Source of the DNA: Dehalococcoidia bacterium
GTDB lineage: Bacteria > Chloroflexota > Dehalococcoidia > Dehalococcoidales > RBG-16-60-22
Direction: 5' to 3'
DNA: 9,656 nt
Assembly (NCBI GenBank): GCA_030605045.1
Contig: JAUWBK010000027.1
Coordinates: 1 to 9,656, forward strand
Part shown: piece after piece, positions 1 to 7,049 of the stretch
How positions within the stretch are numbered: the first letter of the stretch is position 1
Layout: every line of letters starts with the position of its first letter
The notes under the pieces: generated by a model
Database searches by the model: none
The model's input: only the letters and a program-made list of their open reading frames with translations
What the model was told of the DNA's origin: nothing
Position numbers and translations under genes: made by a program

Positions 1-59
1 AATCCTCAGGTGTTTGCTTAAAGACCCTCCTGATTTACTGTTGTCTGGAATAAATCAAT

Positions 60-1103
60 TTACTTAATAGTGTCGTGGAATTTCTTCAGTTTGGCTTGGA
101 ATTCCGGTTTGTCCCAAACCTCTGGATTGACCAGCTTTATCGGCTTTTCACCCTGGGTGAGCTGTGAAATCTGCTTGGCGATTTCCTGCCACATGGTGGT
201 ATAGAACTCGTCGGTCAAGCATATGGAGTGGGTGGTGACGATGACATTTTCCAACTTAAGTAAGGGATTATCCGGTGGGTTCGGCTCTTGCTCAAATACA
301 TCTATGCCGGCACCTTGAATCCATCCTTCTTGCAGAGCCTTTATCAGTGCTGCTTCGTCTACGATAGGTCCGCGAGCAGTATTTATCAGGAAGGCAGTTT
401 TCTTCATCTTGCGCAGTTCTTTTTCGCCAATTAAGTGACGGGTTTGCTCGTTTAATGGACAGCTAATGTTTACGAAGTCTGACTCGGTCAACACCATGTC
501 CATGTCTACCAGCTTCACATTAACATCATCTACCGCCTCCTGTTTGATATAAGGATCGTAGCCGATGTGTCTCATGCCAAAGGGTTTAGCCAGCTTGAAC
601 ATTTCGTGGCCAATGTTGCCCACTCCGAAGGAGCCTAATGTCTTTCCGGTTAGACCTTCACCGGAGCATTGTCTCCCCGCTTCCCATTGCCCCTCGCGAG
701 CCAGCTTGTCTTTGGTGCGGAGGCGTGTGCTTAAGGCTAGGATAAAGGTCATGATGCCAGCAGCTACGGGGCGCCGGACCGCTGGAGGAACGATAAATAG
801 TGCCACTCCAGCATTGGTACAAGCAGGGACATCCACCATATCGTAGCCCACCCCACCGCGAAGGATAGTAAGAAGCTGGTCGTTCCCGGCGAAGGTGCGC
901 GGTGTCCACTTGGGGGCAAAACTGATGACCATATCGAAGTTTCGAGCCTGCTCTGGGCTGACTTCGGGTAGATACTCTGGGAGTGGCTCCCACTCTACAT
1001 TTGGTATCTCATCGAGCACCTTTGGTCCGGGGCCAGGGCTAATTGACTTTCCGTTTTTGTCAAAGAGGTCCCCGGTAATTCCAATTCTGACTTTTCTACC
1101 CAT
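60..1103 (-). CDS. D-isomer-specific 2-hydroxyacid dehydrogenase
   Basis: A 347-residue NAD-dependent oxidoreductase of the phosphoglycerate/glycerate dehydrogenase family, which interconverts 2-oxo acids and D-2-hydroxy acids in the cytoplasm. The nucleotide-binding motif GVGNIG lies at residues 160-165, and Asp183 in GYDP suggests NAD over NADP. The catalytic triad of the family is present: Arg244 in NTARG, Glu273 in the EQEP stretch, and His292 in TTHS. Length is normal for a member without a C-terminal ACT domain, which argues against a typical regulated SerA. The ATG follows an AGGAGG site at good spacing. It sits 98 bases downstream of the aldolase gene on the same strand, so both are probably one transcript. 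The substrate cannot be read from sequence; glycerate, hydroxypyruvate or another sugar-acid keto product are reasonable guesses from context. Family assignment is sure, specificity is not. Confidence 0.93.
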   Translation of the reverse strand: MGRKVRIGITGDLFDKNGKSISPGPGPKVLDEIPNVEWEPLPEYLPEVSPEQARNFDMVISFAPKWTPRTFAGNDQLLTILRGGVGYDMVDVPACTNAGVALFIVPPAVRRPVAAGIMTFILALSTRLRTKDKLAREGQWEAGRQCSGEGLTGKTLGSFGVGNIGHEMFKLAKPFGMRHIGYDPYIKQEAVDDVNVKLVDMDMVLTESDFVNISCPLNEQTRHLIGEKELRKMKKTAFLINTARGPIVDEAALIKALQEGWIQGAGIDVFEQEPNPPDNPLLKLENVIVTTHSICLTDEFYTTMWQEIAKQISQLTQGEKPIKLVNPEVWDKPEFQAKLKKFHDTIK

Positions 1104-1142
1104 ATTAACTTTCCTCCTGATTGCTTAGTTTTATGTTCTTTA

Positions 1143-1161
1143 ACTCCCAGCTGTGGGAAGT
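1143..1161 (-). other. Stem-loop between aldolase and dehydrogenase genes
   Basis: On the minus strand ACT-T-CCCA pairs with TGGGAGT across a CAGC loop: seven base pairs with one bulged T. It lies in the 98-base gap between the two minus-strand genes. What follows on that strand is A-rich rather than a T tract, so it does not look like a classical terminator. It may be a processing or stability element, or chance. Confidence 0.35.
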
Positions 1162-1201
1162 GTTATTTTCGGCAAACAAATTTAGGCAGCGGGTCTGACG
1201 T

Positions 1202-2023
1202 TTAGGCAATGAGAGCTCGTGCCTCCTCAATGAAAGGTCGCAGACTATCCACATTTCCATTTAGGACATAGTCTACGATGAGCAGTTGATAGCCTTCCTT
1301 TGCCCACCTAGCCAAAACTTTAGGCTTAAAACCGCCAATGCCGGCTACTTTACCCGCCTCCTGACATATTTTGACGATTTCTCTTAGTTTCTCTTCAATA
1401 ACGTCAGTGGCAACAACCTCGGTTGCCAAAGCTTTGGGGTCAATGCCGCCAATATCAAGGGCTAGGTCAAAAGGTCCGACTATGGTGCCGGTGACACCCT
1501 CAAGGCTCAGAATACGAGGCAGGTTGCTAATATTTTCGAGGCTTTCCGTTTGTGGGAAGAGTACCGTGTTGTTATTAATGTATTCCGTGAGGGCAAGAAA
1601 AGGGACCTCATCACGGTCCTGAAAGTCAATCAAGTAGGGGCTCAAACCGATTCCAGTCCCTCTATGCCCGATGGGTGGGAAATAGGACATATCAACGGCA
1701 TGGGCCGCTTCCTCCACGGTGTGAACTAGGGGCAACATTAATCCGTTGACACCAGCATCAAGATAGCACCTGAAGTAGGCGGCTTTATCTTCCGTCCGCA
1801 TCAAAATAGGCATATCCATCTCGCGGCAAACACGAATATACTCGAAAATGGTTTCTTTATTCACCAGGCTATGTTCAAGCTCGAGCATAATATAATCATC
1901 TCCTAAATCCTTTAAAGCCCTTACCGTTTTTTCTGGATCACCTCCGGGTCCGATGAGCTGCCCGAGTATCTTTTCGCCCGCCTGCAATTTCAGTTTCATG
2001 TTATAGGTTGCGTTCTTTGCCAA
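1202..2023 (-). CDS. HpcH/HpaI family aldolase
   Basis: A 273-residue class II (metal-dependent) aldolase of the HpcH/HpaI family, a TIM-barrel group that cleaves or forms C-C bonds of 2-keto-3-deoxy acids and related pyruvate- or glyoxylate-derived substrates. Key residues line up with HpaI: His51 in LELEHS (catalytic base), Arg76 in MRTED, Glu160 in PQTES and Asp186 in GPFDLA (the two metal ligands). The LDAG motif (88-91) and PPIGHRGTG are also typical. The start is TTG at 2023: an AGGAGG lies nine bases upstream, while the first in-frame ATG (residue 9, at 1999) is over 30 bases from that site. It is the first gene of a probable two-gene minus-strand unit with the 2-hydroxyacid dehydrogenase. 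That pairing suggests the aldolase makes or consumes a keto acid the dehydrogenase handles; this is inference. The exact substrate is unknown; a citrate-lyase-beta-like role is less likely. Confidence 0.9.
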   Translation of the reverse strand: MAKNATYNMKLKLQAGEKILGQLIGPGGDPEKTVRALKDLGDDYIMLELEHSLVNKETIFEYIRVCREMDMPILMRTEDKAAYFRCYLDAGVNGLMLPLVHTVEEAAHAVDMSYFPPIGHRGTGIGLSPYLIDFQDRDEVPFLALTEYINNNTVLFPQTESLENISNLPRILSLEGVTGTIVGPFDLALDIGGIDPKALATEVVATDVIEEKLREIVKICQEAGKVAGIGGFKPKVLARWAKEGYQLLIVDYVLNGNVDSLRPFIEEARALIA

Positions 2024-2075
2024 AGAAGAAATCCTCCTTACGATTTATTATTTGATATGCGAGCATCATACTTTC

Positions 2076-2088
2076 AGATAACTTATCT
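2076..2088. promoter_or_regulatory. 13-bp palindrome, possible operator
   Basis: AGATAA and TTATCT flank one central base, a perfect inverted repeat. It lies about 53 bases upstream of the aldolase TTG start and downstream of the minus-strand promoter candidate, a place where a repressor could act. No regulator gene is present in the window, and no second copy was noticed. Confidence 0.35.
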
Positions 2089-2145
2089 AACCACCTCCCC
2101 TTTTTAGGCACATCATTTCTGGCATTACTTTTTCTTCTAGGTAAC

Positions 2146-2173
2146 AATATAGCTTTATACCTCATCAAGCCAA
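2146..2173 (-). promoter_or_regulatory. Candidate promoter of the aldolase/dehydrogenase unit
   Basis: Minus-strand TTGGCT (2173-2168) and TATATT (2151-2146) are separated by 16 bases, matching 4/6 and 5/6 of the sigma-70 consensus. A perfect TTGACA also lies at 2248-2243, but the hexamer 17 bases after it (TAACCT) is poor. Either would give a leader of more than 100 bases that contains the 13-bp palindrome. Confidence 0.4.
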
Positions 2174-2276
2174 TGTGAAGAGGATGGGGCATTAAAGAGC
2201 TGGTCATTTTCCATCTGCAAGGTTAGCGCACTACCCCTCCTGTGTCAAGGGGATGTCACTGTAAGGATATTATTGC

Positions 2277-2305
2277 TTGCAGCCTGTAGGTGTTGTTGGT
2301 ATAAT
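2277..2305 (+). promoter_or_regulatory. Extended -10 promoter of cinA
   Basis: TTGCAG (2277-2282), a 17-base spacer, then a perfect TATAAT (2300-2305) preceded by TGG, the extended -10 form. Transcription should start near 2312. The reading frame of cinA is open back through this promoter to a TTG at 2277, but a start there would lie inside the -35 element. The promoter therefore supports the ATG at 2349 as the true start. Confidence 0.65.
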
Positions 2306-2348
2306 TGGTTGCGTCCTGCTCGGAAGGAATGGCGGTAAAGACCTTAAG

Positions 2349-3569
2349 ATGAGAGCTGAGATTATTTCCATCGGAACGGAACTTCTCCTTGGTGAAATAG
2401 TTGATACGAATACCCCATTTTTGGCAAATCAGTTGTCTTCGCTTGGGATTGACCTTTATTTCACTTCGGCAGTTGGGGATAACTCAGCAAGGTTGGCCGG
2501 GGTCTTCAGGCAGGCGTGGCAGAGGTCGGATCTTATTATCACCACCGGAGGTTTAGGCCCAACACAGGATGATATTACCCGTGACGCTATCGCTGGACTT
2601 TTAGGCGAGAAGCCCGAAGTAAACGAGGAGCTGAAGCAACATATTGTCAACTTTTTTGCCCGACGCGGCTTAGAAATGCCCCTGAGTAACATCCGGCAAG
2701 CGACGCTGATTCCTTCCGCGGTAGCCCTCCCCAATCCCCAAGGCACGGCGCCTGGTTGGTGGGTGGAGAAAGAGGGGCGGATAATCGCCGCCATGCCTGG
2801 CCCTCCCGGTGAAATGCAATTCATGTGGCAAAACGAGGTATTTCCTAGATTACAAAAGAGAACCGGGGCCATCATCCTATCTCGTATGGTTAAGACTTTT
2901 GGTGTGTCCGAGGCGAAAGTAGATGAATTACTGGCCGATTTGACGTCATCAACTAATCCGACCCTGGCTACTTATGCCAAGCTAGATGGTATCTATTTGC
3001 GTATTGCGGCTAAGGCAGAGCGACCTGAAGAAGCGCAGGAAATGATTTCGAGGCGGGAGGCTGATGTCCGGGCAATTATGGGTGATGCCGTATGGGGAGT
3101 GGACGATGAAACGCAGGAAGGTATCGTGGGGCAATTACTGGTTGCCAAAGGGCTAACGCTAGCGGTTGCCGAATCTTTTACCGGAGGCTTTATGACGCAT
3201 ACTTTGGCCAGTGTTCCGGAAAGCCAGCGATACTTTAAGGGCGGGTTAATCGCTACCTCCGATGAAGTTAAAGTAGCTCTGGGGCTAGAGCCCAATTTGG
3301 TTACCGGTAAGGCGAGTGCCGAGATAGCTACCGCGATGGCAGTTTTGGCACGTCGTAAATTGGACGCTAGTATTGGTATTGGCATCGAGGGGGAAAGCAG
3401 TCCTGAGGCAGTAAGCGGCATGGTGCCCGGCACCGTTTTTATCGCCATTGACAGCGAGCAAATTAAGCTGCACCAGGTACAAAGCTACTCGGGAAGACTA
3501 TACCAGATGAGGAGACGGGCTGCCTATTACGCCCTTCTTGACCTGATGAAACTCCTCAGGGCAATGTGA
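2349..3569 (+). CDS. cinA: CinA family protein (nicotinamide-nucleotide amidase-like)
   Basis: A 406-residue two-domain protein. The N-terminal MoaB/MogA-like (COG1058) domain, about residues 1-170, shows IGTELLLGEIVDTNT at 8-22, TGGLGPTQDD at 66-75 and PGPPGEM at 150-156; in characterised CinA proteins it hydrolyses ADP-ribose. The C-terminal domain, about 255-406, corresponds to PncC NMN deamidase, which returns NMN to NAD synthesis. That domain departs from the usual motifs: AESFTGG (274-280) for AESCTGG, TSDEVK (303-308) where YSN..K is usual, and GIEGESSP (345-352) where the glycine-rich GIAGPxGG loop is usual, so NMN deamidase activity is doubtful. The start at 2349 is chosen because upstream in-frame sequence is the promoter. 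No strong ribosome site precedes it; a seven-codon frame (2329-2352) ends in an ATGA overlap with this start. It is transcribed apart from the sugar-acid cluster, which has its own promoter-like sequence. Confidence 0.92.
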   Translation: MRAEIISIGTELLLGEIVDTNTPFLANQLSSLGIDLYFTSAVGDNSARLAGVFRQAWQRSDLIITTGGLGPTQDDITRDAIAGLLGEKPEVNEELKQHIVNFFARRGLEMPLSNIRQATLIPSAVALPNPQGTAPGWWVEKEGRIIAAMPGPPGEMQFMWQNEVFPRLQKRTGAIILSRMVKTFGVSEAKVDELLADLTSSTNPTLATYAKLDGIYLRIAAKAERPEEAQEMISRREADVRAIMGDAVWGVDDETQEGIVGQLLVAKGLTLAVAESFTGGFMTHTLASVPESQRYFKGGLIATSDEVKVALGLEPNLVTGKASAEIATAMAVLARRKLDASIGIGIEGESSPEAVSGMVPGTVFIAIDSEQIKLHQVQSYSGRLYQMRRRAAYYALLDLMKLLRAM

Positions 3570-3602
3570 GAAAATAGCCACAAGTACTTCGGTCTCATCT
3601 GC

Positions 3603-3631
3603 TTGTCGGCAAAGAACGGTCAGTATATAAT
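3603..3631 (+). promoter_or_regulatory. Candidate promoter of the sugar-acid cluster
   Basis: TTGTCG (3603-3608) and a perfect TATAAT (3626-3631) are spaced by 17 bases, 34 bases after the cinA stop. Transcription would begin near 3638, about 28 bases before the dehydrogenase ATG. This makes the dehydrogenase the likely first gene of the plus-strand operon. Confidence 0.55.
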
Positions 3632-3665
3632 TGGAACATCGTTGAAAAGGAGGAAGCCAAGCAAT

Positions 3666-4697
3666 ATGAAAGCAGTGGTAAAGACAGAAGCGGCTCCGGG
3701 AGCCAAATTTATGGATGTTGATGTGCCTGAACCCGGCCCGCGGGACGTTTTAATTAAAGTAAAGGCAGCGGCAATCTGTGGCACTGACATTCACATCTAC
3801 GAGTGGACTCCTTTTGCCCAGGCCAGAATCAAACCGCCAATGATTTTCGGTCACGAATGCTCTGGCGAGGTGGTGAAGGTGGGCAGTCAGGTGACCAACT
3901 TTGCTGTCGGTGACCTGGTGGCGGTGGAAACCCATATCCCGGATGAGACTTGCTATATGTGCCGGACTGGATTGCAGCACATTTGTGAGAAGATGGCGAT
4001 TATCGGCGTGCACGTTAATGGCACCTTTGCCGAATACGCTAAAATTCCCGCCGTCTGCTGCTGGAAATTGGCCAAAGATACCAACCCCGACCTGGGTGCC
4101 ATCCTGGAGCCTTGGGGGGTGGCGGTTAACGGGATTCTCAAGGGAGAAGTCAATAACCGAAGTGTTGCTGTTTTCGGTTGCGGGCCCATTGGCCTAATGG
4201 GTCTAGGCTCAATAACTGCCTGGGGTGCCAGCAAGATATTCGCCGTAGAACCCGTGGCCACTAGGTTGAACATGGTTCCCCAGTTCGCTCCCAAGGCCAT
4301 CTTAATCAATCCAACCAAAGAGGACGCGGTTAAAGCTATCCTTGAGGCTACTGGTGGACGAGGAGTGGATGTTTCCATAGATATCAGTGGTAGTGCCAAG
4401 GGAATTCAGGCCACTTTCCGGGTGGTGCGGCGGGGAGGCAGAGTCAGTCTGATTGGCTTGCCTTCAGCGCCGGTGGAACTGGACCTTACTGCGGATATCA
4501 TCTATAAGGAGACCAAGGTCTTTGGCAGCACTGGTCGAACGATGTGGCAGACCTGGTACGATATGCAAACCCTGATGGAATCAGGGCAGTTCGACCCGAT
4601 GCCGGTGATAACCCACCGTATGCCCCTGGCTGATTTTGGCAAAGGAATCGAGCTGGCGAAAAGCGGTGAGGCGGGCAAGATTATACTTTATCCCTAA
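3666..4697 (+). CDS. Zinc-containing dehydrogenase, L-threonine 3-dehydrogenase-like
   Basis: A 343-residue medium-chain NAD(P)-dependent dehydrogenase, collinear with E. coli threonine dehydrogenase (341 residues) through most of its length. Catalytic zinc ligands Cys38, His63 and Glu64 and the relay residues Thr40 and His43 sit at the same numbers as in that enzyme. The nucleotide-binding motif GCGPIG is at 171-176 and Glu195 after the second strand fits NAD. In the structural zinc loop Cys96, Cys99 and Cys107 are kept, but the first ligand, Cys93, is Asp93. The ATG at 3666 is preferred because AGGAGG (3648-3653) precedes it, though at a long 12 bases, and the frame further upstream is promoter sequence. 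It lies 15 bases before the kinase gene, in a probable operon. A role oxidising a secondary alcohol that feeds the kinase, such as a four-carbon polyol or hydroxy acid, is inferred; true threonine dehydrogenase or sorbitol/butanediol dehydrogenase activity remains possible. Confidence 0.92.
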   Translation: MKAVVKTEAAPGAKFMDVDVPEPGPRDVLIKVKAAAICGTDIHIYEWTPFAQARIKPPMIFGHECSGEVVKVGSQVTNFAVGDLVAVETHIPDETCYMCRTGLQHICEKMAIIGVHVNGTFAEYAKIPAVCCWKLAKDTNPDLGAILEPWGVAVNGILKGEVNNRSVAVFGCGPIGLMGLGSITAWGASKIFAVEPVATRLNMVPQFAPKAILINPTKEDAVKAILEATGGRGVDVSIDISGSAKGIQATFRVVRRGGRVSLIGLPSAPVELDLTADIIYKETKVFGSTGRTMWQTWYDMQTLMESGQFDPMPVITHRMPLADFGKGIELAKSGEAGKIILYP

Positions 4698-4712
4698 CCT
4701 GGGAGGGGGAAA

Positions 4713-5954
4713 GTGACGACACAGACGCTGGGCATTGTTGCCGATGACCTGACGGGGGCCATGGACAGTAGTGGCTACTTTGCCAGTCTGGGCTTCAGCA
4801 CCGTGGTGATTTTGGAGCCGAGCTTTCCATCAACCGCCGATGTAGTGGTTATCACGACCAATAGTCGGGCTGAAGACCCGAATATCGCCCGTGAGAGGGT
4901 GAGGCAAGCGGTCAAGAGTCTAATCGGGAAGGTGATTTACAAGAAAATAGACTCGACGTTGCGGGGCAACATCGGCGTTGAGCTGGAAGTAGCCATAGAT
5001 GAGCTGACTGGTGAGAAGGCGGTAGTCGCACCGGCTTTCCCCGCGGTGGGTAGAACCACCGTGGCGGGTATCTTGCTGGTGAATGGAGTAGCCGTGGCGG
5101 AAACCCAGTTTGCCAACGACCCAATATTACCGGTAAAGGAATCGCATATTCCTGGTCTCCTCGAGAAAGCGACCAAGCGCCAGGTAGGCTGTGTCACTGT
5201 TGAGGATATTGAGGCCGGGCCAGAGTCTCTTTATCGGAAGATAAGCGAAATGCCGCAGGATACCGTGGTTTGTGATGTTACGGAACAGTCTCATCTCACC
5301 GGTATTGCTCAGGCAGCAGCTTTAGCCGAAGGACACTGGCTGCTCTGTGGTTCCGGTGGTTTGGCCAGAGAATTGCATCTTCTCCTCACCAAGCTACCCA
5401 AGGTGGGCAAAGAAAAGTCTGAAAATCAACCATCCGGGCCGGCACTGGTCGTGGTCGGGACCCGTAATCAGGTAGCGGCGAACCAACTACTTAAGGCAAA
5501 AGATGAACTGGGTCTGCCCATTTTGAACTTAGCGGTTGAGCCTCTCAACCAAGAGAATGTCCTCTCGGGAAACATCAGGGGCATTTTGGCGGAGGCTGAG
5601 CGGCTTCTCAGTCCGGGTAAAGGGCTGGTGCTATCTTCTACCTTTTCCCAGTACGCACCGGCTTTAAAACATGCTATACCGGCTCTTATGGCCGAGGTAG
5701 TGGCGAATATCATGGCCACTCAAAAATTTACTGGCTTGTTCCTTTCCGGGGGAGACATTGCCGTTGAGGTCTGCCGTAAACTTCAAGTGGCTGCCATCCA
5801 GGTTCAAGGTGAGGTCGAACCGGGTGTCCCGGCCGGAGAACTTATTGGCGGTCAAGGGCAAGGGATGAGAATAGTTACCAAGGCGGGCGGCTTCGGCACT
5901 GAGGAGGCGCTGGTAAAGTCCATAGCCTACTTGGAGAAAGGGTATTTATCATGA
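4713..5954 (+). CDS. Four-carbon acid sugar kinase (former DUF1537 family)
   Basis: A 413-residue ATP-dependent kinase of the OtnK/DtnK/DenK family, which phosphorylates D-threonate, D-erythronate or 3-oxo-tetronate at the C4 hydroxyl. The N-terminal sugar-binding domain shows ADDLTGAMD (10-18) and KKIDSTLRGN (77-86). A GSGGLA motif (213-218) precedes the C-terminal nucleotide-binding domain, which has SGGD (345-348), GVPAG (371-375) and KAGGFG (390-395). The usual GSxS-type element at the start of that domain reads GTRN (249-252), a mild departure. The start is GTG at 4713, with GGAGG (4702-4706) six bases upstream. The stop overlaps the start of the next gene by ATGA, so the two are translationally coupled. 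Pairing with a PdxA2-type dehydrogenase, rather than with an OtnC aldolase and OtnI isomerase, favours the D-threonate or D-erythronate route over the 3-oxo-tetronate route. The choice between the two acids cannot be made from sequence. Confidence 0.92.
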   Translation: MTTQTLGIVADDLTGAMDSSGYFASLGFSTVVILEPSFPSTADVVVITTNSRAEDPNIARERVRQAVKSLIGKVIYKKIDSTLRGNIGVELEVAIDELTGEKAVVAPAFPAVGRTTVAGILLVNGVAVAETQFANDPILPVKESHIPGLLEKATKRQVGCVTVEDIEAGPESLYRKISEMPQDTVVCDVTEQSHLTGIAQAAALAEGHWLLCGSGGLARELHLLLTKLPKVGKEKSENQPSGPALVVVGTRNQVAANQLLKAKDELGLPILNLAVEPLNQENVLSGNIRGILAEAERLLSPGKGLVLSSTFSQYAPALKHAIPALMAEVVANIMATQKFTGLFLSGGDIAVEVCRKLQVAAIQVQGEVEPGVPAGELIGGQGQGMRIVTKAGGFGTEEALVKSIAYLEKGYLS

Positions 5955-6973
5955 GTGAGGAATATAAACCGCTGCTTGCCATCACCATGGGTGATGCTGC
6001 CGGTTCCGGGCCTGAAATTGTTGCCAAGACGCTGGCCGACCCGGAAGTCAGGGCGATATGCCGGCCGGTGGTGATTGGGGATGCAGCCACCATGCAGGCC
6101 GCGCTGGAGATTACCGGTGTTTCTGGTGAGGTAAGGGCAATCGAGAAACTAGCGGCAGCCTCATTCCAGGATGGCATCATCGAGGTTATCGACTTGCACA
6201 ATATTCAGCTTGACCGCCTGACCAGAGGAAGGGTTGACCCTATGGCGGGGAAGGCGGCTTATGAGTATATCAAGCTGGCCACGGATATGACTCTAGCCGG
6301 AGAGTGTGATGCTATGGTGACCTCAGCGATCAATAAAGGGGCCTTGAATAAAGCTGGGTATCACTACGATGGCCATACCCAGCTACTGGCAGAACTTTGT
6401 GGGGCCTCTAATGTGGCCATGATGCTGGTCTCCGGGAAACTGCGGGTTAGCCACGTAACTACGCATGTTTCGCTACTGCGAGCCATTGAACAGGTACGTC
6501 CGGAGAGAATACTCACCGTGCTCAGGCTTACTGATGAGGCGGTACGGCAGATGGGCGTCGCTGAGCCCCGTCTTGCTGTAGCTGGCCTTAACCCTCACTC
6601 CGGTGAGGGAGGGCTATTCGGGGATGAAGAGATAAAATACATCACGCCGACCATTGAGGAGGTGCGCCGTCAAGGGATGAACGTAACCGGGCCATTACCG
6701 CCTGATTCGGTATTCCTCCGCACTTATGAGGGGCAGTTTGATGCTGCCGTTGCCATGTATCATGACCAGGGGCATATCGCCGTCAAAATGCTGGGCATTA
6801 CCCACGGGGTCAATGTTACTCTGGGCCTACCCATCATCAGGACCTCCGTGGACCATGGCACTAACTTCGGTAAGGCGGGGAAAGGCACGGCAGACCCTAC
6901 CAGCCTGATTTTGGCGATTAAACTGGCTGGCGTCATGTGCCGCCACCGAAGGCGTTTCTCCTGTCCCAGCTAA
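5951..6973 (+). CDS. pdxA2: PdxA2-type 4-phospho-threonate/erythronate dehydrogenase
   Basis: A 340-residue NAD-dependent, divalent-metal enzyme of the PdxA family. PdxA of vitamin B6 synthesis oxidises 4-phosphohydroxy-L-threonine; PdxA2 relatives oxidise and decarboxylate 4-phospho-D-threonate or -erythronate to dihydroxyacetone phosphate. Matching E. coli PdxA, metal ligands are His172 (TTH), His216 (NPH) and His271 (YHDQ), and substrate residues His142 and Thr143 (GHT), Lys279, Asn288 and Arg297 (IRTSVDHG) are all kept. GDAAGSGPEI at 14-23 is the N-terminal signature. Coupling to the sugar-acid kinase through an ATGA overlap, and the absence of other B6 genes nearby, argue for the catabolic PdxA2 role. 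The last eleven residues (CRHRRRFSCPS) are unusually basic and cysteine-bearing. A +1 frame from 6936 would instead read on to a stop at 6983, so a late frameshift or sequencing error is possible. Confidence 0.9.
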   Translation: MSEEYKPLLAITMGDAAGSGPEIVAKTLADPEVRAICRPVVIGDAATMQAALEITGVSGEVRAIEKLAAASFQDGIIEVIDLHNIQLDRLTRGRVDPMAGKAAYEYIKLATDMTLAGECDAMVTSAINKGALNKAGYHYDGHTQLLAELCGASNVAMMLVSGKLRVSHVTTHVSLLRAIEQVRPERILTVLRLTDEAVRQMGVAEPRLAVAGLNPHSGEGGLFGDEEIKYITPTIEEVRRQGMNVTGPLPPDSVFLRTYEGQFDAAVAMYHDQGHIAVKMLGITHGVNVTLGLPIIRTSVDHGTNFGKAGKGTADPTSLILAIKLAGVMCRHRRRFSCPS

Positions 6974-6986
6974 CTTATCCTGAATA

Positions 6987-7016
6987 TTGACAGCCTAAGA
7001 GCAGGCATTTTAGTAT
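6987..7016 (+). promoter_or_regulatory. Candidate promoter of the second PdxA gene
   Basis: A perfect TTGACA (6987-6992) is followed after 18 bases by TAGTAT (7011-7016), 4/6 of the -10 consensus. It lies in the 76-base gap between the two PdxA genes, the only long gap in the cluster, and would give a leader of roughly 25 bases before the ATG at 7050. The second gene may thus be expressed independently of the first as well as by read-through. Confidence 0.45.
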
Positions 7017-7049
7017 AGACAAAACAGTTAGGAAGGGAGCTCTTGACTT

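Larger units (their letters stand above)
2024..2348. promoter_or_regulatory. Divergent intergenic regulatory region
   Basis: These 325 bases separate the divergent aldolase (minus) and cinA (plus) genes. No convincing gene is seen. A 68-codon minus frame here has no ribosome site, runs into the aldolase start region and resembles no family. The stretch holds a promoter-like sequence for each strand, a second minus-strand -35-like element and a perfect 13-bp palindrome, each listed separately where supported. Confidence 0.6.

Noticed and set aside
25..30. AGGAGG on the minus strand near the left edge, as the ribosome site of a further gene
   Set aside because: No ATG, GTG or TTG follows at usable distance before the window ends. 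The first 59 bases show no other feature.
2001..2207. 68-codon minus-strand frame in the divergent region
   Set aside because: No ribosome site, spans the promoter candidate and palindrome, overlaps the aldolase start and has no family-like sequence.
2277..2348. N-terminal extension of cinA from TTG 2277
   Set aside because: It would start inside the -35 element of the extended -10 promoter; the family N-terminus begins at the ATG at 2349.
2456..2875. 139-codon minus-strand frame inside cinA, and a similar one at 2993-3448
   Set aside because: Both are antisense to conserved cinA motifs and resemble no family.
3603..3665. N-terminal extension of the Tdh-like gene from TTG 3603
   Set aside because: The stretch is promoter sequence; the ribosome site and homology both point to ATG 3666.
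3953..4399. 148-codon minus-strand frame inside the Tdh-like gene
   Set aside because: Antisense to a gene with clear catalytic motifs; composition is that of a shadow frame.
5951..6973. Assignment of the first PdxA to vitamin B6 synthesis
   Set aside because: Coupled to a sugar-acid kinase with no pdxJ or other B6 gene nearby, so the catabolic PdxA2 role fits better, though it is not excluded.
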